Positions 57,201 to 64,000 of a DNA stretch of 64,000 nt are shown in pieces; within the stretch, counting starts at the first letter, position 1; each line of letters begins with the position of its first letter. The stretch lies in the NCBI GenBank assembly GCA_013178415.1, contig JABLXA010000012.1, positions 1-64,000 of the forward strand, written 5' to 3'. The position numbers and the translations under genes were made by a program. The notes under the pieces were generated by a model. The model worked only from the letters and a program-made list of their open reading frames with translations, was not told the origin of the DNA and did not search any database. Source of the stretch: Bacillota bacterium. Its GTDB lineage: Bacteria; Bacillota; SHA-98; Ch115.

Positions 57201-57654
57201 GATTTGGAATGCGATAACTTCAGTGATTAATTGGGCTCTGGGTTGGCTCGGGGTGCATATTCCAACCATAAAGCCGACCTGGCGGGAGGAGGAAGGGATA
57301 GAGGAACCGGAAACTCCATCTGAATCTGGAGGGAAGCAGGGCACTCAGATATCAGAAATCACCGGTCCCACCCGGGACCTCCTGGTCGAGCTCCTGAGGC
57401 CGCTTACGGTGCTGGATAGCCTTCCGGTTTATGCGATGGCGATCGAGAAGGCCATCTATGAGATGCGGGACGCATTTCTTGCCTTCGTGGGGATAAATTC
57501 CGCAGTAGAGCGCGGGACAGCAGCTGTAATCAATCAATATAACATCGAGAACATGACCATAAATGCGAGTATCAACAGCAAGGAGGAATTCGACCGGCTC
57601 ATGGCCTCGCTGTCCAGGCGGGCCGAGCTGGCTACACTGGGGAGTGGTGCATAG
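51283..57654 (+). CDS. Tape measure protein
   Basis: 2,123 residues (ATG 51283 or 51289). N-terminal TMP domain: TRQVEAFDRNINARFKAIGE, SMDFETSMANVWTIVDTG, LPQTAKQLADGLYQVISASI, DTFTSVDAITSVLNAYGM and so on (phage_TAC_min_loop / TMP family). Hydrophobic segment at about 387-440. A long coiled-coil middle includes two alternating repeat types (about 54,240-55,645). The C-terminus has a second hydrophobic region (ALNPIIQAVADMFGELIAPLVPLVKILAQFLIPIFKAV). By the usual length rule a tail of roughly 300 nm is implied. Confidence 0.96.
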   Translation: MGMPWGSMGTIWAEVGLNYAGLTRGMQDATRQVEAFDRNINARFKAIGESFSQVGRSLSLGVTAPLSLLGGIAAKTSMDFETSMANVWTIVDTGKDSIAAMSRQVEALSLELPQTAKQLADGLYQVISASIPAEKAMGVLEVSAKAAAAGLSDTFTSVDAITSVLNAYGMAAENAGAVSDIMFKTVERGKTTFPELAQNIGDVVSTASTAGVSFEELSAAISTLTKVGVRTPEAVTAINQAILTFIDPSDEAVKLAKQLGIEFSAASLASKGLYESLQQVYKATGGNIEALSALFPNVRALKGVLGLGRQEMQLFKDDLDVMRTSLGATDKAFEKQAQTSGHAVQIFKNELSALARSFGAELMPMLTAGIEGIRPFVEAFSNLPGPVKEAAIMFGMYAASIGPVLAGLGSLIGILTGPTGLALAIGAVVAAIAAWVRTSRDVDGAIERQINSVRRAVDEATKQGDTYGKQAEELDRLIKEYEELQGKPDKSQQEHERLRQVIDKIVQLAPQAVTGYDNMGKALIGNADAAKRVRDELWQLRKEQLEMAAMRVKYELPGLEEQVKLLEPQFNKVKAQLDEIAPRYYKMREVVLAMSRATSDAQREQILQAAIAKGIFDAFTPPATQFAVAEQAYNKLYGTFSELSSALYKAKTGILELKNAQQQLQDFLTTKPGARPSEAVSLPPVAPSPTKKIKEVTKEELSEFEAFGKKVKALGKGAFGDLQRAWADIGAGLKSEDVAVKSWAEQRARDLLNVINESIAQFGGDWLKAAAAASVEVKSGYQRIKEKVDEGQSELAKAMATLRYRVSVEGLGIEEQVKELEAIQQTDAYRRASIEEQRQLEMQLAGLREELRQKKVRDAYDEYQFYAQLYDFDAQNHIDYLNRLLKDKNLKDEEYKKLEEELRLWEKRKQEEDLEYRKKVEDAWNTYYLESGKKTKADLLREELKKREAELEAARKAGKGIELAEAAVAQAKLDLNKQIRQDEEDRFRFLVQMGALSTKEQLAQIQAWLATETEGSTEWRRLKLEELELQKKVNLEAAQARIKGLGPIDEAGLDQLKAWRTELGQAYDAAVALGVQGEDAAKEYARALEEINGQIDKLTKHQEELGITQARWEYEQGQKSAADYKAFLEARLAAVEKYGSEWIAIQRELAQVESDINRRTAEEFVAGLGDLTAVEVDSARERLLAEQLAYAAMGEKGKAAVEVIKAALEELRRIERNRYEDQVERGELTTQEQIDRVRKWLAAEKEGSDEWKRLRSEEFRLLKRQQAEIAEAKVTEAIGVMPVDRAGLEAAKQALGALYDEVKKMGPLGEDAATKYTAALEKINQALEKVKTQEEKDAEEAQRREDARLQQEYQRGQISVEQYKKHLSDRMAALESAGDKWSSAWLAYERELTEVTKAENEKAAQAVIDSLGDLETVHIESAKRILEAERAKYAGMGYLGEGAIKKIDEALKILSKREQDWAKTIEQIDAEIATSYEARLNKIVEDGAKLLANAKTEAERQKILVKIAQDAAKVHEDAARDRVAQAQEVAKTNVQAAIAMLQEWRESYANIGLAGQLAVQVIDKALADLNQKVQTTTDEMASYVDSRTKDSLLVALESLDQQRKEKEAAVKDQALVDAWYNERVEEETEKALKTRIGAIDRMNEEEVQKAQETLDAIRAIVIAKVGAESDAAKAIEAIQTELNMRLYQLSQERAEKDKELADARLEHEREVAQELAELRGQDEEAYMLSLEQKIAALRKAGWTESEIIAWAVAHGEKIRRDAAEAEYEFRKKLGLVSLQEQIAHEQEIAEKSQWSIEKRATAAQNYYGALMDLVKEAKLDELKAIRETLEAQLKKYEAMGEEWEVYVLAVKAALQEVDNLIYDKSKGWAARLGESFLNALGDFGRMIQTFQKGYKEGGIWRGLSDVFMELITKSRAFAALLDALNPIIQAVADMFGELIAPLVPLVKILAQFLIPIFKAVGQVFRWVADIVVGIWNAITSVINWALGWLGVHIPTIKPTWREEEGIEEPETPSESGGKQGTQISEITGPTRDLLVELLRPLTVLDSLPVYAMAIEKAIYEMRDAFLAFVGINSAVERGTAAVINQYNIENMTINASINSKEEFDRLMASLSRRAELATLGSGA
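54240..55645 (+). repeat. Alternating A-B-A-B repeats inside the tape measure gene
   Basis: Type A (about 54,240-54,590 and 54,930-55,270) shares G-x-L-(S/T)-T-x-E-Q, E-G-S-x-E-W-x-R-L and L-G-E-D-A. Type B (about 54,600-54,920 and 55,320-55,640) shares Q-G-Q-x-S, R-x-A-A-x-E, L-G-D-L-x-x-V and G-x-G-A. Each is about 110 residues. The pairs diverged well beyond DNA identity. Confidence 0.6.
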
Positions 57655-58745
57655 TGCAAGTGAAACTTGTGAATGCGAAGGGTGAAACAATGCTGCTCCC
57701 GGATGAGATGGCGGTCGAGGGCTGGCCCTCGGAAATGGATCTGCCGGGGATCAAGATCCAGGGCCGTCATGGGCGAATCATAGATATGCCGATGGCCTCC
57801 CTCAATTCCCGGACCATCCGGGTAAGCGGGATGATGGCTGGAGTGGACAAAGACGATGCAGACGCAATACGCGAGATGGTGGTGGGGTTCGTCCACAGGG
57901 CGAACCCCCTCAAGTTGTATCGGCATGAGAATGATGACAAATACATGCTGGTTTATGCGAAGAGCGTGGATCACAGCTACAGGGTGGGGTATTTCCTGGG
58001 TCGGGTCTTCACCTTGTCGATTACACTTGAGGCCGGGGATCCGTTTCTCTATGCCGACCAACTCACCCAGCTTGAGATTAACCCAGTGACATTCACACCG
58101 CCGGTGACGATGCTGAACGTCACAAATTCGGGGGGAGCCCAGGCGGAGCCGGTCATCTGGCTGTATGGCAAAACGTCCGGCGCGTTAAATGTGCAGAACC
58201 CGCAACTCACAAATTACACTACAGGGCTAGCGGTGAAATATACTGGGGTGCTTGCGGCAGGCGAAGTGCTAATATTGGACGCCGCCAGGCACAATGCCGT
58301 CAAACTCTCAAACAATATTGAGCACTCGGGCACAGCCCAAGGCGGAGGATCCGACTATATCACATTGGCGGCTACCGCATCGAGCCAGGATGGCTACTAT
58401 GTGGATAAAATCATCAAGATAACGGGTGGTACTGGGGCAGGTCAATACCGGAAGATCATCGGATATAACGGGACAACAAAGGTCGCAACTATGGCGACGG
58501 CCTGGGATACAACCCCGGATGCCACGAGCACATATGAGATATACAAGCTAGGCTTCCTGGCAGGCTATTTTGTCAGCGAGGCTCTTCAAGGAATATTCAG
58601 CGGTGCGGTGCCGGTAATCAATAGCGTCAACGAGGGATATCTGATAAATGGGTTCCCCTTGGCACCGGGCGTAAATCAGATTGAGGTAGAGGATGAAAAT
58701 CAGTTAATGGGCATTTCAATTCTTTTTAGAGCGAGGTGGTATTGA
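57654..58745 (+). CDS. Distal tail (Dit-like) protein with an inserted domain
   Basis: 363 residues from GTG 57654. N-terminal part (VEGWPSEMDLPGIKIQGRHGRII, SRTIRVSGMMAG, PLKLYRHENDDKYMLVYAKSV...YFLGRVFTLSITLEAGDPFLYAD) is the Dit belt domain. Residues about 224-302 (GGSDYITLAATASSQDGYYVDKIIKITGGTGAGQYRKIIGYNG...TYEIYK) look like a module found inserted in other phage tail proteins. It sits at the tail end and anchors the tip. Confidence 0.82.
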   Translation: MQVKLVNAKGETMLLPDEMAVEGWPSEMDLPGIKIQGRHGRIIDMPMASLNSRTIRVSGMMAGVDKDDADAIREMVVGFVHRANPLKLYRHENDDKYMLVYAKSVDHSYRVGYFLGRVFTLSITLEAGDPFLYADQLTQLEINPVTFTPPVTMLNVTNSGGAQAEPVIWLYGKTSGALNVQNPQLTNYTTGLAVKYTGVLAAGEVLILDAARHNAVKLSNNIEHSGTAQGGGSDYITLAATASSQDGYYVDKIIKITGGTGAGQYRKIIGYNGTTKVATMATAWDTTPDATSTYEIYKLGFLAGYFVSEALQGIFSGAVPVINSVNEGYLINGFPLAPGVNQIEVEDENQLMGISILFRARWY

Positions 58746-59938
58746 TGCCTTTCCCTCCGATTTTGCGAGACAGCCAAGGCAACCCCATTCCTCAGGTATA
58801 TGACGGGGCGAACTGGCAGGCTTACCGGGGCAACATGCCCCTGGTGACCACACATCAGAATGCGGCAACTGCCAATGGTAACGGTGTAGCCGCTAACGTC
58901 GATGGCTATGGCTCTGCGGCCATACAGATAAGCGGGACATTCAACGCGAAAGTAAATTTTCAAGGGTCGGTAGACGGCATCAATTACGTTCCTATTGGCG
59001 TGCTAGATTCCAATGGTAACAAGGTTTTCTCTGCCACGGCTCCTGGAATATATCGGGCGGAATTAGGTGGTATACAATTCCTCCGGACGCCTATTTCCGA
59101 TTATGTCTCCGGGGCGGTGACGGTAGTATCCAGGGCCCTCCCTGTAGCCAGGCCCATTGATGGGGGTTCATTTTCGCTAAATGGGAGTTATGCTTCAAGC
59201 TCTCCTTACACAACCACCGACAGCTACGGCGATGCCGCCGTTTATGACTTGGCGGGCAAACAGGGGGCCAAAACGCTCGTTATCCGCAATACGGGCGCGA
59301 ATCCAGCCGTCATAGCTATTCTCGGTTCTGTAGACGGCGGGGCCACGTATCCGCTCACAATTTACCGTGGCATCGAGATTGGAAGCGCTAAGACGTTTTG
59401 GATTGGTCTCAAGATCTTCCTGACACATCTCAAGGTGCAGGCGAAGAGCAAGAACACTGGGGCATCGACAACCGTCACTACTCAGCTCGCTGGAACATCC
59501 GCACCCGGCGAGACGGTGACGTTCGGCAACATCAGCAAGAACAGGTATGGCTCGCTAGCAGCCAACACGGAAGAGACAATCCTCGACATCATGGGACCCT
59601 TCGAGCTTGAGGCGCTGACGGTGGGCACAGATAGCTCCATAGCATCGATCCGCATCAAGACCTACGCACCGGACGGCTCCACAAACTACGAGTACGTCGT
59701 CCCGACGGCTAATGGCACCACTATTCAGGTCGTGACGCCGAACAACCTGGCCGTCTATGCTAACGGAGAAAACGACTTCTTCAAAAACTTCGTGTATGAC
59801 ACCACCAACAACAAATATAGCTTCGGGATGAAGCGCCAACTTCCGTTGCGCGGAGGCGGCGTGGTTAGCATCAAGAACTGGTCAGCCACTGCGCAAAACA
59901 TCGCCTGCTTCATGGAGGTGAGCCTTGGATGCGACTAG
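58745..59938 (+). CDS. Tail or baseplate structural protein
   Basis: 397 residues from ATG 58745 (overlaps the upstream stop; GCGAGGTGG upstream). Beta-rich: DGYGSAAIQISGTFNAKVNFQGSVDGINYVPIGV...GIYRAELGGIQFLRTPISDYVSGAVTV, then a second half with TFGNISKNRYGSLAANTEETILDI. Resembles carbohydrate-module-like proteins of phage tails; role uncertain. Confidence 0.65.
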   Translation: MPFPPILRDSQGNPIPQVYDGANWQAYRGNMPLVTTHQNAATANGNGVAANVDGYGSAAIQISGTFNAKVNFQGSVDGINYVPIGVLDSNGNKVFSATAPGIYRAELGGIQFLRTPISDYVSGAVTVVSRALPVARPIDGGSFSLNGSYASSSPYTTTDSYGDAAVYDLAGKQGAKTLVIRNTGANPAVIAILGSVDGGATYPLTIYRGIEIGSAKTFWIGLKIFLTHLKVQAKSKNTGASTTVTTQLAGTSAPGETVTFGNISKNRYGSLAANTEETILDIMGPFELEALTVGTDSSIASIRIKTYAPDGSTNYEYVVPTANGTTIQVVTPNNLAVYANGENDFFKNFVYDTTNNKYSFGMKRQLPLRGGGVVSIKNWSATAQNIACFMEVSLGCD

Positions 59939-60207
59939 ACGAGTGGGTGCGCGCAACCTTCCGAGTGATACCAGATGGATGGATGCGCCAGGACTTCAGC
60001 AAGGAGGATGCGTTTGAATTCTCATCTAAAACCACCGACGGGGAATCCACATCCGTGATTGCGCCCATCTCCTGGTTCATGGAGCACTTTGGTGGTGCCG
60101 ACGCGCCGCCGACAGCCAGTGCGCTCAAAGCGCAAGACCCAAATGACGAAACTGGCTGGCATCGCCATTTTGATGCTTGGGCGGCGCAGGGGATCATTCA
60201 ACCATAG
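59929..60207 (+). CDS. Hypothetical tail-region protein
   Basis: 92 residues. DEWVRATFRVIPDGWMRQDFSKEDAFEFSSKTTDGESTSV; a Pro/Ala-rich middle and WHRHFDAWAAQGIIQP end. Overlaps the preceding gene by 10 bases. Confidence 0.5.
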   Translation: MRLDEWVRATFRVIPDGWMRQDFSKEDAFEFSSKTTDGESTSVIAPISWFMEHFGGADAPPTASALKAQDPNDETGWHRHFDAWAAQGIIQP

Positions 60208-60227
60208 AGAGATTTAGCGAAACTCAG

Positions 60228-60248
60228 GAGGGGCCATATTGGCCCCTC
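60228..60248. terminator. Hairpin between convergent genes
   Basis: GAGGGGCCA-TAT-TGGCCCCTC, a perfect 9 base-pair stem. It sits between a rightward and a leftward gene end, where a two-way terminator is expected, but no long T-run follows on either side. Confidence 0.45.
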
Positions 60249-60253
60249 TATGC

Positions 60254-60436
60254 CTATTTCTCATGGTGTCTTGATGCTTCAATGAGCGCACGATAGACGG
60301 TTTTATAGAATTGGCTTACTTTATCTTCGGTAACGTATTGGAGGATAAAAGCCGCATTCCCATTCGCGGCATTGCCAAAGCTACTTATCCAAGCGATGGT
60401 AATTTCTGTAGCCAATTCGTCAAAGGTTTTACTCAT
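60254..60436 (-). CDS. Small leftward protein in the tail operon
   Basis: 60 residues from ATG 60436 with AAGGAGGTGG upstream. MSKTFDELATEITIAWISSFGNAANGNAAFILQYVTEDKVSQFYKTVYRALIEA-type helices. The only leftward gene in the late region, so it is expressed separately, maybe in lysogens. Function unknown; similar small helical proteins are frequent. Confidence 0.65.
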   Translation of the reverse strand: MSKTFDELATEITIAWISSFGNAANGNAAFILQYVTEDKVSQFYKTVYRALIEASRHHEK

Positions 60437-60509
60437 AGATGCCACCTCCTTATAGAATAGATGGCATATTATTCTCCAATCGCAGGGAATTTTCCTTTGA
60501 GGTGATCCC

Positions 60510-63500
60510 ATGGCTCGATACACAGTTGAGCTTTTCGATGCCAACGACAATCGCATAGCAATGCTAGAACCCATATCTCCCGAGTACCGCCGGCGAGCCA
60601 ACCAAGCCACCGGCTTTTCTTTTGGGGTCCTTGCTGACGATGAGTCTGTTGGCGACCTCCAGGCGGCGCGGCACTGCATCCTCTACCGGGACGGAGTGGA
60701 GAAGGCGGCCGGTTATATCACGGCCAGGGATTTCACCGCGAACCCCTACCGTATTGAGTGCATTACCAATGAGGCCCTCTTGCGTCGGATCATCGTACCT
60801 CGTGCCTGGAAGCGGTGGAACGGGATGGACCTGGCCGACGCGGTACGGGATCTGCTGCTTGGATTCAAGACCCAGGTGGCGAACACGGCCAGCGACTGGA
60901 ACGCCGCTATCGAGAAGTGGAACGTCGACCTAACGACCTGGCCGGGGAAGGTGGTCCTCGCGAAAGACGCTAATGGGGCTTACTACCCGCATGGCTACAT
61001 TACCGTCCAGTTCGACTTTGGGGCCATTACGCGGTATGATCTCCTTCGCTGGGCCGAAGACGTAGGCGAGGCCGTCCGAATCCGGGCACAATTCCGGACC
61101 TCGCCGGACGGCGTAACCTGGAGCGCATGGAGTCCCGAGCTGGCTTCGGTATTCCCGGCTGAGGATGGCGTGGCCCTAACCGGGAATGACCGGTTCATTC
61201 AGGTAAAATTACACCTTTACACTGATGATACGACGAGCAAAGATCCAAACGGCGTTCCCACAGGCTACACCCCGATTCTGAACGGTGTTGAAGTGATAGC
61301 CCGGGTGCCGGGGCCGGTGAGCGAGGGAAGTATTCCGACCTCGACAGGGGTGACGTTGCAGGGCTATACATTTAATCGCGAGAACGCCCTCCGTATTCTG
61401 CAAACCTGGTGCGAGGAATATGGCTACGAGTTCGCTGTAGACGGGGCTAAGCGGCTGCATTTCGCCCAGACCCTGGGGAGCGTGAAGAACGTGGTGCTCC
61501 GCCGAACCAGCACCATGGACATTCAGCGGCTCCAGGATAATGCTGACGAGCTGGAGAACGTTGTGCTATGCCTGGGTGCGGGGGAGGGCCCTGCGCAGTT
61601 GCAGACGGTCCTCACGGATGCCGATAGTGTAGCCGCATTCGGCGAGCATCCCGGCGTCCTCGAGGACTCGCAGGCCGATACCATGGATAAGCTCATCGCC
61701 GCCGGTAATAAGTATCTTCAGGAGCACGCTTGGCCGAAGGAGGAATTCGTGGCGTCTCGCGTCCCGGTATGGGAGCTGGAGGACTTTGGGATCTATGACA
61801 CGGTAACTGTAGTGGATCCTCTCCGTGGGATAGTCACCACGGCCCGGATTCTCGACGAGGAGCGCAAGTGTGATACGTCGGGCGAGGACGTGACCCTTGG
61901 GTTGAATACAACCCTTGACAACATCATCGAGCGGATCGTCAAGGGCCGAATCCCTAAACCGGGCTCAAGTGGAATCCCGCCGGCAGCTCCTGTGGATGTG
62001 CGGGCCACTGGAGGGTATACCTACATCCTGGTCACTTGGCGTGGGGAGGGTGACTATTTCATCGTCGAACACTCGACGGATGGAGCCACGTGGAATGTAC
62101 TGGACAGGCCGACGAGCACGAGCTACTTGCATTCCCAGTTGGCCGTAGGGACTACACATTACTATCGGGTTTATGCGGTGAAGGGCAGGATGATGAGTGC
62201 TCCGAGCGCGGTGGTGTCAGCGACGGTCTCGAATGTGCCGCCAGGGGATCTTGATCTCCTGCCACCAGCTACACCGACAGGACTTAACCTTGCATCAGAT
62301 ACCGTTATTACCACCGCGAATATCATCATCGTCCGGGTGATCGCCTCCTGGAACGCCAATACCGAGGAAGACTTGAAGGAGTATTACCTGCGGCGCTCGG
62401 AGGATCAGATCAACTGGAGCATTGTCGCTGCTGTCCCAGCAGGCACAACCTCATATGTGGATACCCAGGGCCTCAAAGATCACACGCGCTACTACTATCA
62501 AATAGCCGCTGCCGATAAAACTGGGAATATGAGTCCCTGGTCCGGATCCGTATATGTCGATACTACCCCGGACGCGACGCCGCCCAACATTCCGAGCAAC
62601 CCGCCCACAGTGCTCATTGGGAAGAAGCTCCTAAGCGTGGTGCTGCCAGGATCTGATGACCTGGACCTCGCTGTGTATAAAATTCAGCGTAGGGAGGCGC
62701 CAGCTGAATGGGATGCGGCCAATGGTGTCTGGAAGGTGCCAACTAACCCGGCCTGGGGTGCATGGGCTGATGTTCCTGGTGGTCTGGTCCGGGCCGAGAC
62801 GTGGCAGGACGTGAATGTCGAATATAGTAAGTGCTATAGTTACCGATACTGCGCCATAGATACCAGCATGAATCCAAGCCAGTGGTCCGATCCTAGCCCA
62901 GGGGCCGTCCCCAGTCAGACAGGCGAGCAGGATTTGGCTGTGCGGTCTATCCACGCCCAGATGTATTATGAGATCCGGAATGTTATGCCCTACAATTACC
63001 TGGATTCTCTGGATTCCTCAAAACCCTTTGAGTGTGATTTTTACATACCGTCCGAGACTACGGGGATAGTGAGTATTAAGCTATCTGCTCGTGGATTGAG
63101 ATATAGAGCATATTCCAAGGCCGCTCTTCTTTTTGAGATTTTCGGTTCGCCAACTAGTTCTGTCGGAGACCATTCGCATGGGGTAGATTCATTGATGGGT
63201 ACTACCCTCACTACCTCTGCGGCTGGGGCAGTAAGCGCGCATACTCATAGCTTCGAGGACACCATACCTAGCTCATCGACTGGTAGCGCAGGAAGCCATA
63301 GCCATGGAGTGACATATAATTTTTACGCCTATACGTCTTATGGCGGAGATCCCAGCCACTACCATGGGTATGATCGAGCCAACGGGACCAGTTCAGCTGG
63401 CGACCATTATCATGGCATTTCTACCACGACGACCAGCAAGAGCACCGGTTCAGCTGGTGCTATATCGGCACATTCGCATACTGTCACGGTTGGGATTCAG

Positions 63501-63797
63501 TCCGCAGGTGCACATAACCACACAATTAATCTTAGCCATGGCCATGGGCTGGAGTTTGGGATATACGAGGATACGACGCCAGCTGGCGTTAAGCTTTACT
63601 GCGACAATGGTGCCGGCTATGATGCGGGGCAGAGCCTTGCGGCTGCTCCGGATACTACTACGCCATATACTCTCTGCACCGAACTTGATCTAACGAGTAA
63701 ATTCACCGGGACCGGATGGAAGCGCATAAAATTCACAAGCACGCGGTTGGGGAGAATCGCAGCGGTGCTCATAGTGAAAGTAGATGTATCAGCATAA
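60510..63797 (+). CDS. Tail-tip/fibre protein with fibronectin III domains and His-x-His tail
   Basis: 1,095 residues, GAGGTG upstream. The first about 480 residues resemble the Tal/gp27-like hub of siphoviruses (RYTVELFDANDNRIAMLEPI, NPYRIECITNEALLRRIIVPRAWKRWNGM, LRILQTWCEEYGYEFAVDG, LQDNADELENVVLCLG). Then fibronectin III-like domains: PPAAPVDVRATGGYTYILVTWRGEG... (about 490-570), PPATPTGLNLASDT... (about 588-685), and probably a third (to about 810). The last about 210 residues carry eight His-x-His motifs and form a receptor-binding fibre. It probably binds the cell surface. Confidence 0.85.
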   Translation: MARYTVELFDANDNRIAMLEPISPEYRRRANQATGFSFGVLADDESVGDLQAARHCILYRDGVEKAAGYITARDFTANPYRIECITNEALLRRIIVPRAWKRWNGMDLADAVRDLLLGFKTQVANTASDWNAAIEKWNVDLTTWPGKVVLAKDANGAYYPHGYITVQFDFGAITRYDLLRWAEDVGEAVRIRAQFRTSPDGVTWSAWSPELASVFPAEDGVALTGNDRFIQVKLHLYTDDTTSKDPNGVPTGYTPILNGVEVIARVPGPVSEGSIPTSTGVTLQGYTFNRENALRILQTWCEEYGYEFAVDGAKRLHFAQTLGSVKNVVLRRTSTMDIQRLQDNADELENVVLCLGAGEGPAQLQTVLTDADSVAAFGEHPGVLEDSQADTMDKLIAAGNKYLQEHAWPKEEFVASRVPVWELEDFGIYDTVTVVDPLRGIVTTARILDEERKCDTSGEDVTLGLNTTLDNIIERIVKGRIPKPGSSGIPPAAPVDVRATGGYTYILVTWRGEGDYFIVEHSTDGATWNVLDRPTSTSYLHSQLAVGTTHYYRVYAVKGRMMSAPSAVVSATVSNVPPGDLDLLPPATPTGLNLASDTVITTANIIIVRVIASWNANTEEDLKEYYLRRSEDQINWSIVAAVPAGTTSYVDTQGLKDHTRYYYQIAAADKTGNMSPWSGSVYVDTTPDATPPNIPSNPPTVLIGKKLLSVVLPGSDDLDLAVYKIQRREAPAEWDAANGVWKVPTNPAWGAWADVPGGLVRAETWQDVNVEYSKCYSYRYCAIDTSMNPSQWSDPSPGAVPSQTGEQDLAVRSIHAQMYYEIRNVMPYNYLDSLDSSKPFECDFYIPSETTGIVSIKLSARGLRYRAYSKAALLFEIFGSPTSSVGDHSHGVDSLMGTTLTTSAAGAVSAHTHSFEDTIPSSSTGSAGSHSHGVTYNFYAYTSYGGDPSHYHGYDRANGTSSAGDHYHGISTTTTSKSTGSAGAISAHSHTVTVGIQSAGAHNHTINLSHGHGLEFGIYEDTTPAGVKLYCDNGAGYDAGQSLAAAPDTTTPYTLCTELDLTSKFTGTGWKRIKFTSTRLGRIAAVLIVKVDVSA
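63156..63560 (+). repeat. Eight His-x-His motifs in a Gly/Ser/Thr-rich fibre region
   Basis: In order HSH, HTH, HSH, HYH, HYH, HSH, HNH, HGH (for example GDHSHG, AHTHSF, SHYHGY, AHNHTI) in about 130 residues. The T4 long-tail-fibre tip uses HxH to hold iron ions along a trimer axis. Confidence 0.7.
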
Positions 63798-63810
63798 AGG
63801 GAGGGGCACT

Positions 63811-64000
63811 ATGATGGCAGAAGATAATGTCGGATACATCAGAATCTCGATAGATGGAAAGACGGAAATTCAAGGGCTAACGCTGGATATGGCCCTGGAA
63901 TTGGTCCATCATGAATATCTCTATCTTGAAGAGCTCTATCGACATCAGATCCGGCAAAGGATAGCAGGAGATCAAACAAGAGAGGAGAATAATTCCAAAA
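63811..64000 (+). CDS. Hypothetical phage protein, 3' end outside window
   Basis: At least 63 residues, open to the edge. Starts MMAEDNVGYIRISIDGKTEI, then LTLDMALELVHHEYLYLEELYRHQI. GGGAGGGG upstream of ATG 63811. No family recognised; tail or lysis region. Confidence 0.55.
   Translation, partial: MMAEDNVGYIRISIDGKTEIQGLTLDMALELVHHEYLYLEELYRHQIRQRIAGDQTREENNSK

Larger units (their letters stand above)
15900..64000. mobile_element. Temperate siphovirus prophage, left end to beyond the window edge
   Basis: The element runs integrase, cargo, immunity, early, replication, late packaging, head and tail genes in standard order, and about 48 kb is visible. Long non-contractile tail genes (tube protein, chaperone pair, 2,123-residue tape measure, distal tail protein, tail-tip protein) and no sheath gene show a siphovirus. 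Head genes and connector proteins are intact, so it may be functional, but holin, endolysin and the right attachment site lie outside. Repeat-rich spacers typical of the host part are absent. Confidence 0.93.

Noticed and set aside
1-64000. CRISPR array
   Set aside because: Repeat tracts seen are short, degenerate and directly tandem, without regular unique spacers.

Overview
The window joins two kinds of DNA. Bases 1 to about 15,940 are chromosome of what looks like an anaerobic, GC-rich member of the Bacillota (Firmicutes). The evidence is an FprA-type flavodiiron protein, a CoA-disulfide reductase fused to a rhodanese domain, an HD-GYP protein, LiaI/LiaF-like membrane protein, purine-rich Shine-Dalgarno sites and frequent GTG/TTG starts. 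From the tRNA-Thr gene at 15,864 to the right edge the DNA is a temperate siphovirus prophage whose right end lies outside the window. No species can be named from the sequence.

Host part. From left to right: the C-terminal end of a PD-(D/E)XK nuclease-like protein; a leftward pair (GH106-like glycoside hydrolase, then a uroporphyrinogen-decarboxylase-family protein); a truncated second URO-D-family gene; a rightward set (CoA-disulfide reductase-rhodanese, MNT nucleotidyltransferase, small membrane protein, FprA, double HD-GYP protein); then leftward genes for an L-fucose/L-arabinose isomerase-family protein and CorA; and a tRNA cluster (Lys-TTT, Glu-TTC, Thr-CGT). Sugar hydrolase, isomerase and URO-D-family genes suggest plant-type or deoxy-sugar and methyl-group metabolism. 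Host genes and spacers carry degenerate short tandem repeats and low-complexity protein inserts, which I did not see in the phage part apart from one replication-gene linker.

Phage part. The integrase (16.0-17.2 kb) sits beside tRNA-Thr, the likely attachment site. Next comes an AT-rich cargo block (17.4-20.4 kb) with a two-gene membrane module: a PIN-like nuclease with a C-terminal anchor and a two-helix membrane partner, plus a structured leader. A leftward immunity operon follows (ImmA/IrrE-type peptidase, HicAB, a RelE-type toxin with antitoxin, CI-like repressor), divergent from a Cro-like gene across three matching operators. Bases 23.6-31.7 kb hold small early genes, a second XRE switch, an excisionase-like protein, a Cas4/RecB-like exonuclease with a likely annealing protein, a SPOUT-like/coiled-coil chimera, a radical SAM protein and a LysM protein. 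Replication is at 31.7-33.4 kb (initiator with iteron-like repeats, DnaC-like loader), followed by many small overlapping metal-binding-type genes, an ASCH protein, a nuclease/resolvase-like protein, thymidine kinase and a DUF1599 protein. 

The late operon begins with a promoter-terminator leader (38.6-38.7 kb), then terminase, portal, a MuF head protein joined to a metallopeptidase by an apparent +1 frameshift, a protease-scaffold fusion, decoration protein, capsid, connectors, tail tube, tail chaperones, a 2,123-residue tape measure, distal tail protein and a tail-tip protein with fibronectin domains and eight His-x-His motifs. Lysis genes and the right attachment site were not seen and should lie to the right.

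Most interesting for follow-up: the MuF/metallopeptidase +1 frameshift, the PIN-membrane module, the repeated G-E-M motifs in scaffold and capsid that look like maturation cleavage sites, and the contrast in repeat content between host and phage DNA.
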